DNA of 6,376 nucleotides from DATJJW01 sp035491935. Lineage in GTDB: Bacteria > Pseudomonadota > Alphaproteobacteria > ATCC43930 > CGMCC-115725. The translations under genes were made by a program, and so were the position numbers. Positions 1 through 5,726 of the stretch are shown piece after piece. The stretch covers positions 1 to 6,376 of the forward strand of contig DATJJW010000030.1 in NCBI GenBank assembly GCA_035491935.1. The letters are read 5' to 3'. Numbering within the stretch: the first letter of the stretch is position 1; each line of letters begins with the position of its first letter. Under the pieces are notes generated by a model. It was not told the DNA's origin. It was given only the letters and a program-made list of their open reading frames with translations, and made no database searches.

Positions 1-206
1 AGCGGCAGCATGACCTCGGCGGCGAAATAGGCGATGGTCAGCAAGGCCATGACAAACAGCCCGGCCAGGAACACGGTCTTGGAATCGGGCGGGCCCCGTA
101 CTCCGGTGCGTTCGACCTCTGGCGTGGCGTCGGCCGGCGTCTCCGGTGTCGGCAGGGCGATTGCCGTCATCCGTTCGATGAGGTCGCTTACAGGCCGTTC
201 AGCCAT
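1..206 (-). CDS. AI-2E/PerM-family transporter, N-terminal part (runs off the left edge)
   Basis: Only the first 68 codons are visible. The protein starts MAERPVSDLIERM, continues with a Pro/Ala/Thr/Glu-rich, presumably cytoplasmic stretch to about residue 40, then enters a hydrophobic segment (KTVFLAGLFVMALLTIAYFAAEV) followed by MLPL at the window edge. A short polar N-terminus, a first helix and then an 'aa-E-x-hLPL' motif is how AI-2E/PerM (DUF20) family proteins commonly begin. These are inner-membrane proteins of about 350 to 650 residues, and their substrates are mostly unproven. The ATG at 206-204 is the only in-frame start near the reading frame's beginning, but no purine-rich ribosome site precedes it, so Met13 is an alternative start. 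The gene is divergent from the binding-protein gene at 471 and probably unrelated to it in function. The family call rests on one helix and its flanks, so it is moderate. Confidence 0.62.
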   Translation of the reverse strand, partial: MAERPVSDLIERMTAIALPTPETPADATPEVERTGVRGPPDSKTVFLAGLFVMALLTIAYFAAEVMLP

Positions 207-304
207 GGAAGGGCAGCCATGGATCAAGCCCGGGGCAGAAGTCCGGCGTGGCGCCGCGGCGATCGGGATGCAGGGGCCGGGCAGGGCGCATGGTCGGCTT
301 TCGG

Positions 305-325
305 GTATATGAGTGTGACATATGC
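305..325. promoter_or_regulatory. Imperfect palindrome, possible operator
   Basis: GTATATG (305-311) and CATATGC (319-325) form an inverted repeat with 6 of 7 positions matching around a 7-base spacer, so the arm centres lie 14 bases apart. It sits in a locally A/T-rich patch between two divergent genes, 60 to 80 bases upstream of the predicted -35 box of the rightward gene. That size and position suit a dimeric regulator site, but no regulator gene is visible and the match could be chance. Confidence 0.3.
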
Positions 326-384
326 TCAATGCCCAGCCGAAGCGGGAGTTCCCATGGTGGCATCAATCCTCGGAAAGTCTTGAA

Positions 385-414
385 TTTACAGGAGATGGGC
401 GTCCCGCCTATCAA
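385..414 (+). promoter_or_regulatory. Predicted sigma70-like promoter of the ABC binding-protein gene
   Basis: TTTACA at 385-390 matches the -35 consensus at 5 of 6 positions. TATCAA at 409-414 matches the -10 consensus at 4 of 6. The spacer is 18 bases. Transcription would start near 421 and give a leader of about 50 bases before the ATG at 471. The spacer is almost filled by an inverted repeat (394-412), which suggests control by a repressor or activator bound over the promoter. The prediction is by eye only. Confidence 0.4.
394..412. repeat. Inverted repeat inside the promoter spacer (candidate operator)
   Basis: GATGGGCG (394-401) and CGCCTATC (405-412) pair at 7 of 8 positions, with one G-T, around a 3-base centre. 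No T-run follows on either strand, so it does not look like a terminator. It overlaps the spacer and the first bases of the predicted -10 box, so it is better read as a protein-binding site than as an RNA hairpin. Confidence 0.42.
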
Positions 415-454
415 AGGTAGCAAGCCGGCGAGCGATGGCCGGTGCCATAAGAAC

Positions 455-466
455 GAAGGGGGAGAA
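455..466 (+). promoter_or_regulatory. Ribosome binding site that fixes the binding-protein start at 471
   Basis: A purine run GAAGGGGGAGAA ends five bases before the ATG at 471. GGAG (461-464) lies six bases from that ATG. The upstream in-frame ATG at 435 has no comparable site and would push the twin-arginine signal away from the N-terminus. Confidence 0.75.
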
Positions 467-470
467 CGCC

Positions 471-1487
471 ATGTCCAGCATCAGCGTGAGTCGCCGGGGG
501 TTCGTCCAGGCCACGGCGGTCGGTTCACTCGGCCTATGGACGGTCGGCATCAAGGCATTCGGCGCGGAAATGGTGCCGTTCCGTGTCGGGCTGTCGGCGG
601 CGGCCAATACGGTGCTGGCGATCTGGATGGCCGACGACGCCGGGTTCTACAAGGCGCAGGGGCTCGACATCTCGTTGCAGAAGATGGCGGGCGGCGGCCA
701 ATCGGGTCCGGAGCTGAAATCCGGCCATATCCAGGCCATGCATATCGGCCTGTCCTCGATCGTGCGCGCCAATGGGGCCGGCGCCGATCTGCGCGTTGTC
801 GGCTCGCTCAGCAACGTCGTGCGTTTCAGCCTGTTCACCAAGCCGGAGGTCAGGACGGCGGCCGAGCTCCGGGGCGGGGTGGTCGGCATCTCGACCTTCG
901 GCTCCGAAAGCGACGTGACGCTGGCGATCGCGCTGAAGAAGCTGGGCCTCACGCGCGGCGACGTGACAGTGAAGGAAATCGGCGTCGACCCCAAGCGCAT
1001 CGCGGCGCTGCAATCGGGCGAGATCCGCGCCACCATGCTGAACGAGCCCTCGCGCAGCCATGCCATATCCATGGGCTTCAATCCGATCGTCGATCTGTTG
1101 GCCGATCACATCCCCTGGGTCTTCACCGGCATCGCCGTCGATCACGCCTATCTCCGGAGCCACCGCGAGGTGCTGATCCGTTTCTTGAAGGCGACCATCG
1201 AGGGCAATTACCTGGCGCTCAGCAATGCCGCGCGTTCCAAGGCACTGCTGGCCAAGCAGCTTAACATTGCCGATCCCAAGGTCGTCGAGATCAGCTACAA
1301 GGATTTCGTCGACCAGTCGCCGCCCGATCTCGCGGTGAGCCGCGCCGGCGCTCGCAACATCATCGCCGCCGTGGCGAAGCCCGGCGCCAGCCATAAGCTG
1401 GGCGACTATATCGACAACAGCCTGATCGCCGAAATCCGCCATTCGGGCTTCCTGCGGCAGATGCAGCGGAAATACAGGCGGGCCTGA
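471..1487 (+). CDS. ABC transporter solute-binding protein, NMT1/SsuA/THI5-like, Tat-exported
   Basis: This 338-residue protein is a periplasmic binding protein that would capture a small organic solute for an ABC importer. The N-terminus carries a twin-arginine motif, SRRGFVQ (residues 7-13), then a hydrophobic stretch (14-27) and a likely cleavage region near residues 29-32 (AFGA). This indicates export of a folded protein by the Tat pathway. The mature part shows family hallmarks: IWMADDAGFYKAQGLDI (51-67), a Gly-rich turn at 73-79, ELRGGVVGISTFGSESD (132-148), LKKLGLTRGDVTVKEIG (155-171), and RIAALQSGEIRATMLNEP (176-193). Length is normal for the family. The start at 471 is chosen for its strong ribosome site and for placing the Tat motif at the N-terminus. 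No ABC permease or ATPase gene is present on either side in the window, so its membrane partner is unknown. It converges on the hydantoinase operon, which suggests but does not prove a shared substrate. Relatives bind sulfonates, taurine, pyrimidine precursors or aromatic acids, so the ligand is not assignable. Confidence 0.9.
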   Translation: MSSISVSRRGFVQATAVGSLGLWTVGIKAFGAEMVPFRVGLSAAANTVLAIWMADDAGFYKAQGLDISLQKMAGGGQSGPELKSGHIQAMHIGLSSIVRANGAGADLRVVGSLSNVVRFSLFTKPEVRTAAELRGGVVGISTFGSESDVTLAIALKKLGLTRGDVTVKEIGVDPKRIAALQSGEIRATMLNEPSRSHAISMGFNPIVDLLADHIPWVFTGIAVDHAYLRSHREVLIRFLKATIEGNYLALSNAARSKALLAKQLNIADPKVVEISYKDFVDQSPPDLAVSRAGARNIIAAVAKPGASHKLGDYIDNSLIAEIRHSGFLRQMQRKYRRA

Positions 1488-1488
1488 G

Positions 1489-1538
1489 CGATCAATCAGG
1501 TGGCTTCGGGTGACACGGACCTGAAGCCATCTTGATCG
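1489..1538. terminator. Strong two-part hairpin at the convergent junction, likely bidirectional terminator
   Basis: Just after the binding-protein stop (1485-1487), TGGCTTCGGGT (1501-1511) pairs with ACCTGAAGCCA (1519-1529) over 11 positions with one G-T and a 7-base loop. Outside it, CGATCAA (1489-1495) pairs with TTGATCG (1532-1538) over 7 bases, separated by small internal bulges. No clear T-run follows on either strand, so it is not a canonical intrinsic terminator. Its placement between two converging genes and its symmetry still fit transcription end or mRNA 3'-end protection for both. A weaker stem, CAGGG (1552-1556) with CCCTG (1564-1568), lies between it and the minus-strand stop at 1571. 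Confidence 0.65.
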
Positions 1539-1570
1539 AGGCGTGGTGATCCAGGGTGAAGGCCCCTGCG

Positions 1571-2503
1571 TCAAACCATCTGGTTCTCGAAACTGCCAAT
1601 CCCGTCGATCCAGACTTTGACCACGTCGCCGGGCTGCAGGAATTCTCTCCTGGCATTGCCGACGCCGGCGGGCGTGCCGGTCAGAATCAGGTCGCCCGGA
1701 TGCAGGGTCATGCGGCTGGAGAGATAGGCGATCTGCTCTGCCAGGGTGAAGATCATGGCGTTGCTGGATGAATCCTGCTTGATGACGCCGTTGACCCAGA
1801 GCTTCATCGCGAGATTCTGCGGATCGGCGATGAAGCGCGCCGGCACGATCCACGGACCGATCGGGCAGCTGCCGTCGAAGCTCTTCTGCGACAGCCAATC
1901 ATTGCGGAAGCCCGAGCCGATCGGCACGGATTCACGCACCGAATGGTCGCGTGCCGAGAGGTCGTTGGCGATGGTGTAGCCGGCGACGTGGTGCAGTGCA
2001 TCGGCGACCGAGACATCCTTGGCCGGCCGGCCGATGACGGCGGTCAGCTCGATCTCCCAATCGAGCTTTTTCGTGTGTTTGGGGACGGCGATGGCCGCGC
2101 CCGGTGCCGCGAGCGTTCCGGTCGCCTTGATGAAATGCCAGGGCAGTTGCCCGCCGGCGCGCGGGTCCGGCGTGCTGTTCAGCCCCTTGGCCGCGGCCAT
2201 TTCCTTCACATGGTCCATGTAGTTGGCGCCGGCGCAATAGATCGCCGACGGGCGTGGCACGGGTGGCAGCAATTCCGTGCCGACGAGTGGCAGGGCCGCG
2301 TCCTGCATCGCGTCCTTCGGCAGTCGATCCGCGGTCAACTGCAGCAGCGGTTCGGCCGTCGCCCAATCCTCCAGGACATCGAGAAGGCTGGCATAGTCTG
2401 CCAGCGACGGCAGGGCACGCAGCGGCCAGATCGTCTCGCCGACCGCGATGCCGGGCCGGACGCCCTCGATGCCGCGGAAGGTCAATAGCTTGTACGGGGT
2501 CAT
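1571..2503 (-). CDS. Fumarylacetoacetate hydrolase (FAH) family protein
   Basis: This 310-residue enzyme belongs to the FAH superfamily, whose members are metal-dependent and hydrolyse, decarboxylate or hydrate keto acids such as acylpyruvates, fumarylpyruvate or oxopent-ene tricarboxylates. Residues 1-80 resemble the smaller N-terminal domain and the catalytic fold follows. Visible motifs are YCAGANYMDHVKEM (89-102) with a His98-x-x-Glu101 pair like the catalytic dyad described for FAHD1, PWHFIKATGT (121-130), and DWEIEL (148-153). Also visible are GYTIANDLSARD (175-186), PIGPW (214-218), HPGD (268-271) and GTPAGVG (276-282). The expected metal ligands Glu150, Glu152 and Asp181 are all present, so it should be active. 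Start choice: the ATG at 2503-2501 overlaps the hyuA stop as TGATG and is preceded by GGGAGAG. An upstream in-frame ATG at 2539 would only add 12 residues inside hyuA. It is the last gene of the minus-strand operon and translationally coupled to hyuA. The exact substrate is unknown. Confidence 0.92.
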   Translation of the reverse strand: MTPYKLLTFRGIEGVRPGIAVGETIWPLRALPSLADYASLLDVLEDWATAEPLLQLTADRLPKDAMQDAALPLVGTELLPPVPRPSAIYCAGANYMDHVKEMAAAKGLNSTPDPRAGGQLPWHFIKATGTLAAPGAAIAVPKHTKKLDWEIELTAVIGRPAKDVSVADALHHVAGYTIANDLSARDHSVRESVPIGSGFRNDWLSQKSFDGSCPIGPWIVPARFIADPQNLAMKLWVNGVIKQDSSSNAMIFTLAEQIAYLSSRMTLHPGDLILTGTPAGVGNARREFLQPGDVVKVWIDGIGSFENQMV

Positions 2504-2514
2504 CAATCTCTCCC
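2501..2514 (-). promoter_or_regulatory. TGATG stop-start overlap with internal ribosome site (translational coupling)
   Basis: On the minus strand the hyuA stop TGA (2505-2503) shares its last A with the FAH start ATG (2503-2501). The ribosome site GGGAGAG (2514-2508) lies within the last hyuA codons, four bases from the ATG. This arrangement usually means that translation of the second gene depends on ribosomes finishing the first, which would give related amounts of both proteins. Confidence 0.75.
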
Positions 2515-4587
2515 AGGATGGATCTCGTCGCGGCGGCAATCGATCCGGATTTCGCCGAGCCGGCCGATGGTGAAGCGGTCACCGGGCCAGATCAGGGTGG
2601 TCGAGCCGTATTCCTCGATCAGCGCCGGGCCGGAAGCGGTGAAGCCCGGCGGCAGGCTGCGGCGCCGGAACGCGCGCGCATCGAGCCAGCCATGTTGCAG
2701 GCCGAAATGCACCCGCCGCAGGGTGGGTTCGGCGGCGCTGCCGTCATAGGCCGAAAGCTTCACCAGATCGGGCTTGGCCGAGCGGACGAAGGCCGAGACG
2801 TGCAACACCTGGAGTTCGATCGCGGCACCGGGATCGGCATGGCCATAGCGTTGGCGATACTCGGCCCGAAATGCATCGGCGAGGACGGCGGCGTCCAGGC
2901 GGGCGGGCAGGGCGATCTTCATGTTGTGCCGCTGTCCGGTGAAGCGCATCTCGGCATGGCGTTCGAAGACGACCTGGCCTGCCGGGAAATCCTTGGCCAG
3001 CGTCTCCCGCGCATTCGCTTCCAGATCGGCAAAGGCTGAGGTCAGGCGCCGCTCGGCATCGTCGCCCAGCGCCGCGACGAAGGTCTCCGAGAGGTCGAGA
3101 CGCGCATCGCAGAGCAGCATGCCGAGGGCGGAGAAATTGCCCGGCTCCGGCGGAATGATCAGGGTGGGGATGCCCAGCTCATGGGCCAGTGCACTGCCAT
3201 GCAGCGGCCCGCCGCCGCCATAACAGAACAAGACGAAGTCCCGCGGATCCAGGCCCTGTTTGACGGATACCTGGCGGATGGCGTCGGCCATCACCACCGA
3301 GGCGATGGCCAGGATGCCCTCCGCCATCCGCGTTCCGCCCTCCACACCCTTGTAGCCCAGCGTCTCGGCCACCCGGGCCACGGCCCGTCGCGATGCGTCG
3401 ACATCCAGGCGCAGCTCGCCGCCGAGGAAGCCATCGGGATCGAGCCGCCCCAGCAGCAGGTTGGCATCGGTGATGGTGGGGTCCGTCCCGCCGCGGCCAT
3501 AGCAGGCGGGACCGGGCGTCGAGCCGGCGCTTTGCGGTCCGACCGACAGGCGGCCATGGGTGTCGATGGCCGCGATCGAGCCACCGCCCGATCCCACCTC
3601 GACGATGTCGAGGACCGAGGCGCGGATCGGGAAGCCCTTCACGTAGCCGCCGACATAATAGGTCGATTCGACCGCGAAGCGGCCATTGGCGATCTGCGCG
3701 CATTTGGCGGTGGTGCCGCCCATGTCGAAGGCGATGACATTGGGCAGGTCGAGCGCATCGGCATAGACGGCGGCGCCGATGCTGCCGCCGACCGGCCCGG
3801 ATTCCACCAGCACGACCGGCCGGGCGCAGGCACGCTCCGCCGACATCAGGCCGCCATTCGAGCCCATGAGGAACAGCTTGCCGGCAAAGCCGTCACCTTG
3901 CAGCGTCTGTTCCAGACGGCCGACATAATCGGCGACCTGCGGCCCGACGAAGGCATTGGCCGCGACCGTCGAGCTGCGCTCGTATTCATACCATTCGCGG
4001 GTGAGGTCGACGCTGCAGGTGACATAGACGCCCGGCAACAGGGCGCGGAGGTGCTCCGCCGCCAGCCGCTCCGAGGCGGGGTTGAGGTAGGAGTTCAGGA
4101 AGAAGACCGCGACCGCCTGGACCTGCCGCGCCATGAACTCGGCGGCCAGGGTCTTCAGCGCCGCCGCGTCGACCGGGCGGACGATCTCTCCCTGATGGTC
4201 CATACGCTCGTCGAGTTCGAAGCGCAGGTCGCGCGGGATCAACGGTTCGTCGCGCCGGTAACGCAGATCGAAGGGATCGGGCCGGTTGGCGCGCGCGATC
4301 TCCAGCACGTCGCGGAAGCCCTTCGTCGTCACCAGTGCCGTCTTGGCGCCCTTGCGCTCCAGCAGCGCGTTGATGACCAGCGTCGTGCCGTGATTGATCA
4401 GCCGCGCCTCGGCCGGCGAGAAACCGCCCTTGCGGAAGCAATCAAGGATGGCGTGGGAGAAATCGCCGTAACTGGTCGGGCTCTTGGTCGCGGTCACGCG
4501 ACCGGAGGCATGATCATAGGCGACGAGATCGGTGAAGGTGCCACCGATATCCACGGCCACCGAATAGGGGGCCACCGGGCTGGACAT
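2503..4587 (-). CDS. Hydantoinase/oxoprolinase family protein, A subunit (HyuA/AcxA-like)
   Basis: This 694-residue protein has the full length and architecture of the HyuA family: N-terminal Hydant_A_N region, central Hydantoinase_A region, and C-terminal domain. It is the ATP-binding subunit of cytoplasmic enzymes that either open cyclic amides (N-methylhydantoinase, 5-oxoprolinase) or carboxylate ketones (acetone, acetophenone carboxylase). The actin-like ATP-site motifs are intact: AVDIGGTFTDL (11-21), AFDMGGTTAK (286-295) and CYGGGGPLHG (455-464). Other family blocks are INHGTTLVINALLERKG (64-80), EYERSSTVAANAF (201-213), VGSGGGS (331-337), the STPGPACYGRGG stretch (356-367) and ALGMLLCD (487-494). 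The ATG at 4587 follows CAGGAG (4600-4595) at 7 bases, a good ribosome site. It lies 58 bases after the Bug receptor gene and overlaps the FAH gene by one base. Its B subunit partner is the partial gene at 5727-6376. Hydrolase versus carboxylase cannot be settled from sequence alone, so no symbol is given. Confidence 0.93.
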   Translation of the reverse strand: MSSPVAPYSVAVDIGGTFTDLVAYDHASGRVTATKSPTSYGDFSHAILDCFRKGGFSPAEARLINHGTTLVINALLERKGAKTALVTTKGFRDVLEIARANRPDPFDLRYRRDEPLIPRDLRFELDERMDHQGEIVRPVDAAALKTLAAEFMARQVQAVAVFFLNSYLNPASERLAAEHLRALLPGVYVTCSVDLTREWYEYERSSTVAANAFVGPQVADYVGRLEQTLQGDGFAGKLFLMGSNGGLMSAERACARPVVLVESGPVGGSIGAAVYADALDLPNVIAFDMGGTTAKCAQIANGRFAVESTYYVGGYVKGFPIRASVLDIVEVGSGGGSIAAIDTHGRLSVGPQSAGSTPGPACYGRGGTDPTITDANLLLGRLDPDGFLGGELRLDVDASRRAVARVAETLGYKGVEGGTRMAEGILAIASVVMADAIRQVSVKQGLDPRDFVLFCYGGGGPLHGSALAHELGIPTLIIPPEPGNFSALGMLLCDARLDLSETFVAALGDDAERRLTSAFADLEANARETLAKDFPAGQVVFERHAEMRFTGQRHNMKIALPARLDAAVLADAFRAEYRQRYGHADPGAAIELQVLHVSAFVRSAKPDLVKLSAYDGSAAEPTLRRVHFGLQHGWLDARAFRRRSLPPGFTASGPALIEEYGSTTLIWPGDRFTIGRLGEIRIDCRRDEIHPGRD

Positions 4588-4621
4588 ACGAAAACTCCTG
4601 AGATGCCGAGCCGCGCTTGAG

Positions 4622-4635
4622 CGAGGATTTCCTCG
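4622..4635. repeat. Small hairpin between the receptor gene and hyuA
   Basis: CGAGG (4622-4626) and CCTCG (4631-4635) are perfectly complementary around ATTT. The stem falls in the 58-base gap just after the receptor stop (4648-4646) and before the hyuA ribosome site. No T-run follows. It could slow exonuclease decay or partly attenuate transcription between the two genes, but five base pairs is modest and may be chance. Confidence 0.3.
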
Positions 4636-4645
4636 ACGGGAACGC

Positions 4646-5677
4646 CTATTGGGGCCGTGTCACGGCGCGCAGGCGCTCGACGACCGGTGCCGGCGCATTG
4701 CTGGCGTCCGAAACGAGCGCCGCCAGATCGGCGCCCTTCAGTGGGTCCACGCCCATGTTGAAGACCTTGCCGCCGGCGGCGAAATCGGGATCCTTCACCA
4801 TGGCGTCGAAGGCCTTGCGCAGGATGTCCAGCCGATCCTTCGGCACGCCCGGCGGCGCCATCAGCGTCTGCCCGACATCGGAGACGCTGCCCAGGAGCGC
4901 CAGCACCTTCTTGTCCTGGTCAGTCTTGGCCAGCTCCGTCAGGGCCGGCGCGTTGGGCGCCAGCGACGAGCGGTGCTGGGCGATGGTGTAGAGGATGGTC
5001 ACTTTCTTTTGTGCCGTCCAATCGGCTTTCTCCAGCACGTCGCTCAAGGAGGCGCTGCCGATGCCGGCAACCTCGCCACGCTCCATGGCGACGAATTGCG
5101 GCGCCTGGGAGACATAGCCGCGCACGACCTTGAACCGCGTGCCCACAAGCTTGTTCAGCGCCCAGGGCACGATGGCGGAGGTGCCGGTGGCGCCGCTGGC
5201 ACTGACGATCACCTGCTGCGTCTCGGCTTGTCTGATGTTGGTGACGCCGCTCGCGGTCCAGCTCAGTCCGACCAGCGTCACCGGCTGCACACGGCCGATC
5301 CAGCTCAGCTTTTCCGAGACGTATTTGGCCGAGGGGTCGAGCAGCTTGTTGAGGACGACCGTCGGTTGGACCGTCGCGATGGTCAGCCCGTCGGGCGGCG
5401 CGCTGTTGTAGACGAATTGCGTGGCCACGACGCTGGAGGCGCCCGGCATGTTGCGCGCGACGATCGTCGGATGGCCGGGAATGTATTTCTCCAGGAAGCG
5501 CGCCATCAGGCGGCCGCCGAGATCATAGATGCCGCCTTCGCCCGAGCCGATGACCAGGGAAATGGTCTTGCCGGCATAGAAGTTCGGGTTGGCCGCTTGG
5601 GCCGTGCCCGGAACGAATTGCAGGCTCGCCGCCAGGGCCAGGGCGACGCAACGGCCGGAAAAGGAGGTCATCCGCAT
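4646..5677 (-). CDS. Bug-family tripartite tricarboxylate transporter (TTT) substrate-binding receptor
   Basis: This 343-residue periplasmic protein would bind an organic acid or similar solute and present it to a TctA/TctB-type membrane complex. The N-terminus is a Sec signal peptide: basic start, hydrophobic core CVALALAASLQFV (10-22), and AQA cleavage site after residue 28. The mature protein begins ANPNFYAGKTISLVIGSGEGG and runs on through YDLGGRLMARFLEKYIPGHP to NMPGASS, the signature block of Bug receptors. Later come APPDGLTIATVQP, the SGATGTSA loop, and APPGVPKDRLDILRKAFDAMVKDPDF near the C-terminus. The start at 5677 has GGGGAAAG (5689-5682) four bases upstream; a second ATG two codons on is also possible. 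The open frame extends upstream to 6238, but that part is a shadow of hyuB. The gene sits between hyuB (49-base gap) and hyuA (58-base gap) on the same strand, so it is probably co-transcribed. No tctA or tctB gene is in the window; many Bug receptors are encoded apart from their membrane subunits. Confidence 0.93.
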   Translation of the reverse strand: MRMTSFSGRCVALALAASLQFVPGTAQAANPNFYAGKTISLVIGSGEGGIYDLGGRLMARFLEKYIPGHPTIVARNMPGASSVVATQFVYNSAPPDGLTIATVQPTVVLNKLLDPSAKYVSEKLSWIGRVQPVTLVGLSWTASGVTNIRQAETQQVIVSASGATGTSAIVPWALNKLVGTRFKVVRGYVSQAPQFVAMERGEVAGIGSASLSDVLEKADWTAQKKVTILYTIAQHRSSLAPNAPALTELAKTDQDKKVLALLGSVSDVGQTLMAPPGVPKDRLDILRKAFDAMVKDPDFAAGGKVFNMGVDPLKGADLAALVSDASNAPAPVVERLRAVTRPQ

Positions 5678-5726
5678 GGTTCTTTCCCCAATGTGTTTTT
5701 GTGACGGGGTTGTTCTTGTGGCCGGC
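5678..5726 (-). other. Leader between hyuB and the receptor gene
   Basis: This 49-base gap is richer in A/C on the transcribed strand than the flanking genes. CCCC (on the minus strand at 5709-5706) could pair with the GGGG of the receptor ribosome site (5689-5686) across a 16-base A-rich loop, which might modulate translation. Four base pairs is weak support. I see no convincing internal promoter. Confidence 0.25.

Larger units (their letters stand above)
207..470. other. Divergent intergenic region with regulatory signals
   Basis: This 264-base stretch separates the leftward membrane-protein gene from the rightward binding-protein gene. Short open frames cross it on both strands, but their products look like frame shadows with no recognisable domain. 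The part nearest the plus-strand gene (about 300-415) is richer in A/T than the surroundings and holds two inverted repeats and a sigma70-like promoter, listed separately. I see no convincing promoter for the leftward gene. Confidence 0.6.

Noticed and set aside
199..423. Minus-strand 74-codon frame in the divergent region, possible small gene
   Set aside because: It overlaps the predicted promoter and both palindromes, runs out of frame into the transporter start, and has no ribosome site or recognisable feature that I can point to.
248..1264. Plus-strand open frame overlapping the binding-protein gene in another frame
   Set aside because: It is Arg/Gly-rich with no domain, and most of it lies over a gene with a clear signal peptide and family motifs.
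534..1898. Minus-strand open frame (454 codons) crossing the binding-protein gene, the junction and part of the FAH gene
   Set aside because: It spans two well-supported genes and the convergent hairpin. Its composition (Arg, Asp, His, Gln rich) is typical of a shadow frame.
3181..4620. Long plus-strand open frame (479 codons) opposite hyuA
   Set aside because: It is fully antisense to a strongly supported gene, is rich in Arg/Gly/Ala/Asp as expected from the reverse frame of GC-rich coding DNA, and shows no recognisable domain.
4649..5704. Plus-strand open frame (351 codons) opposite the Bug receptor gene
   Set aside because: It is antisense to a clear receptor gene and has no family motif; its length reflects GC bias.
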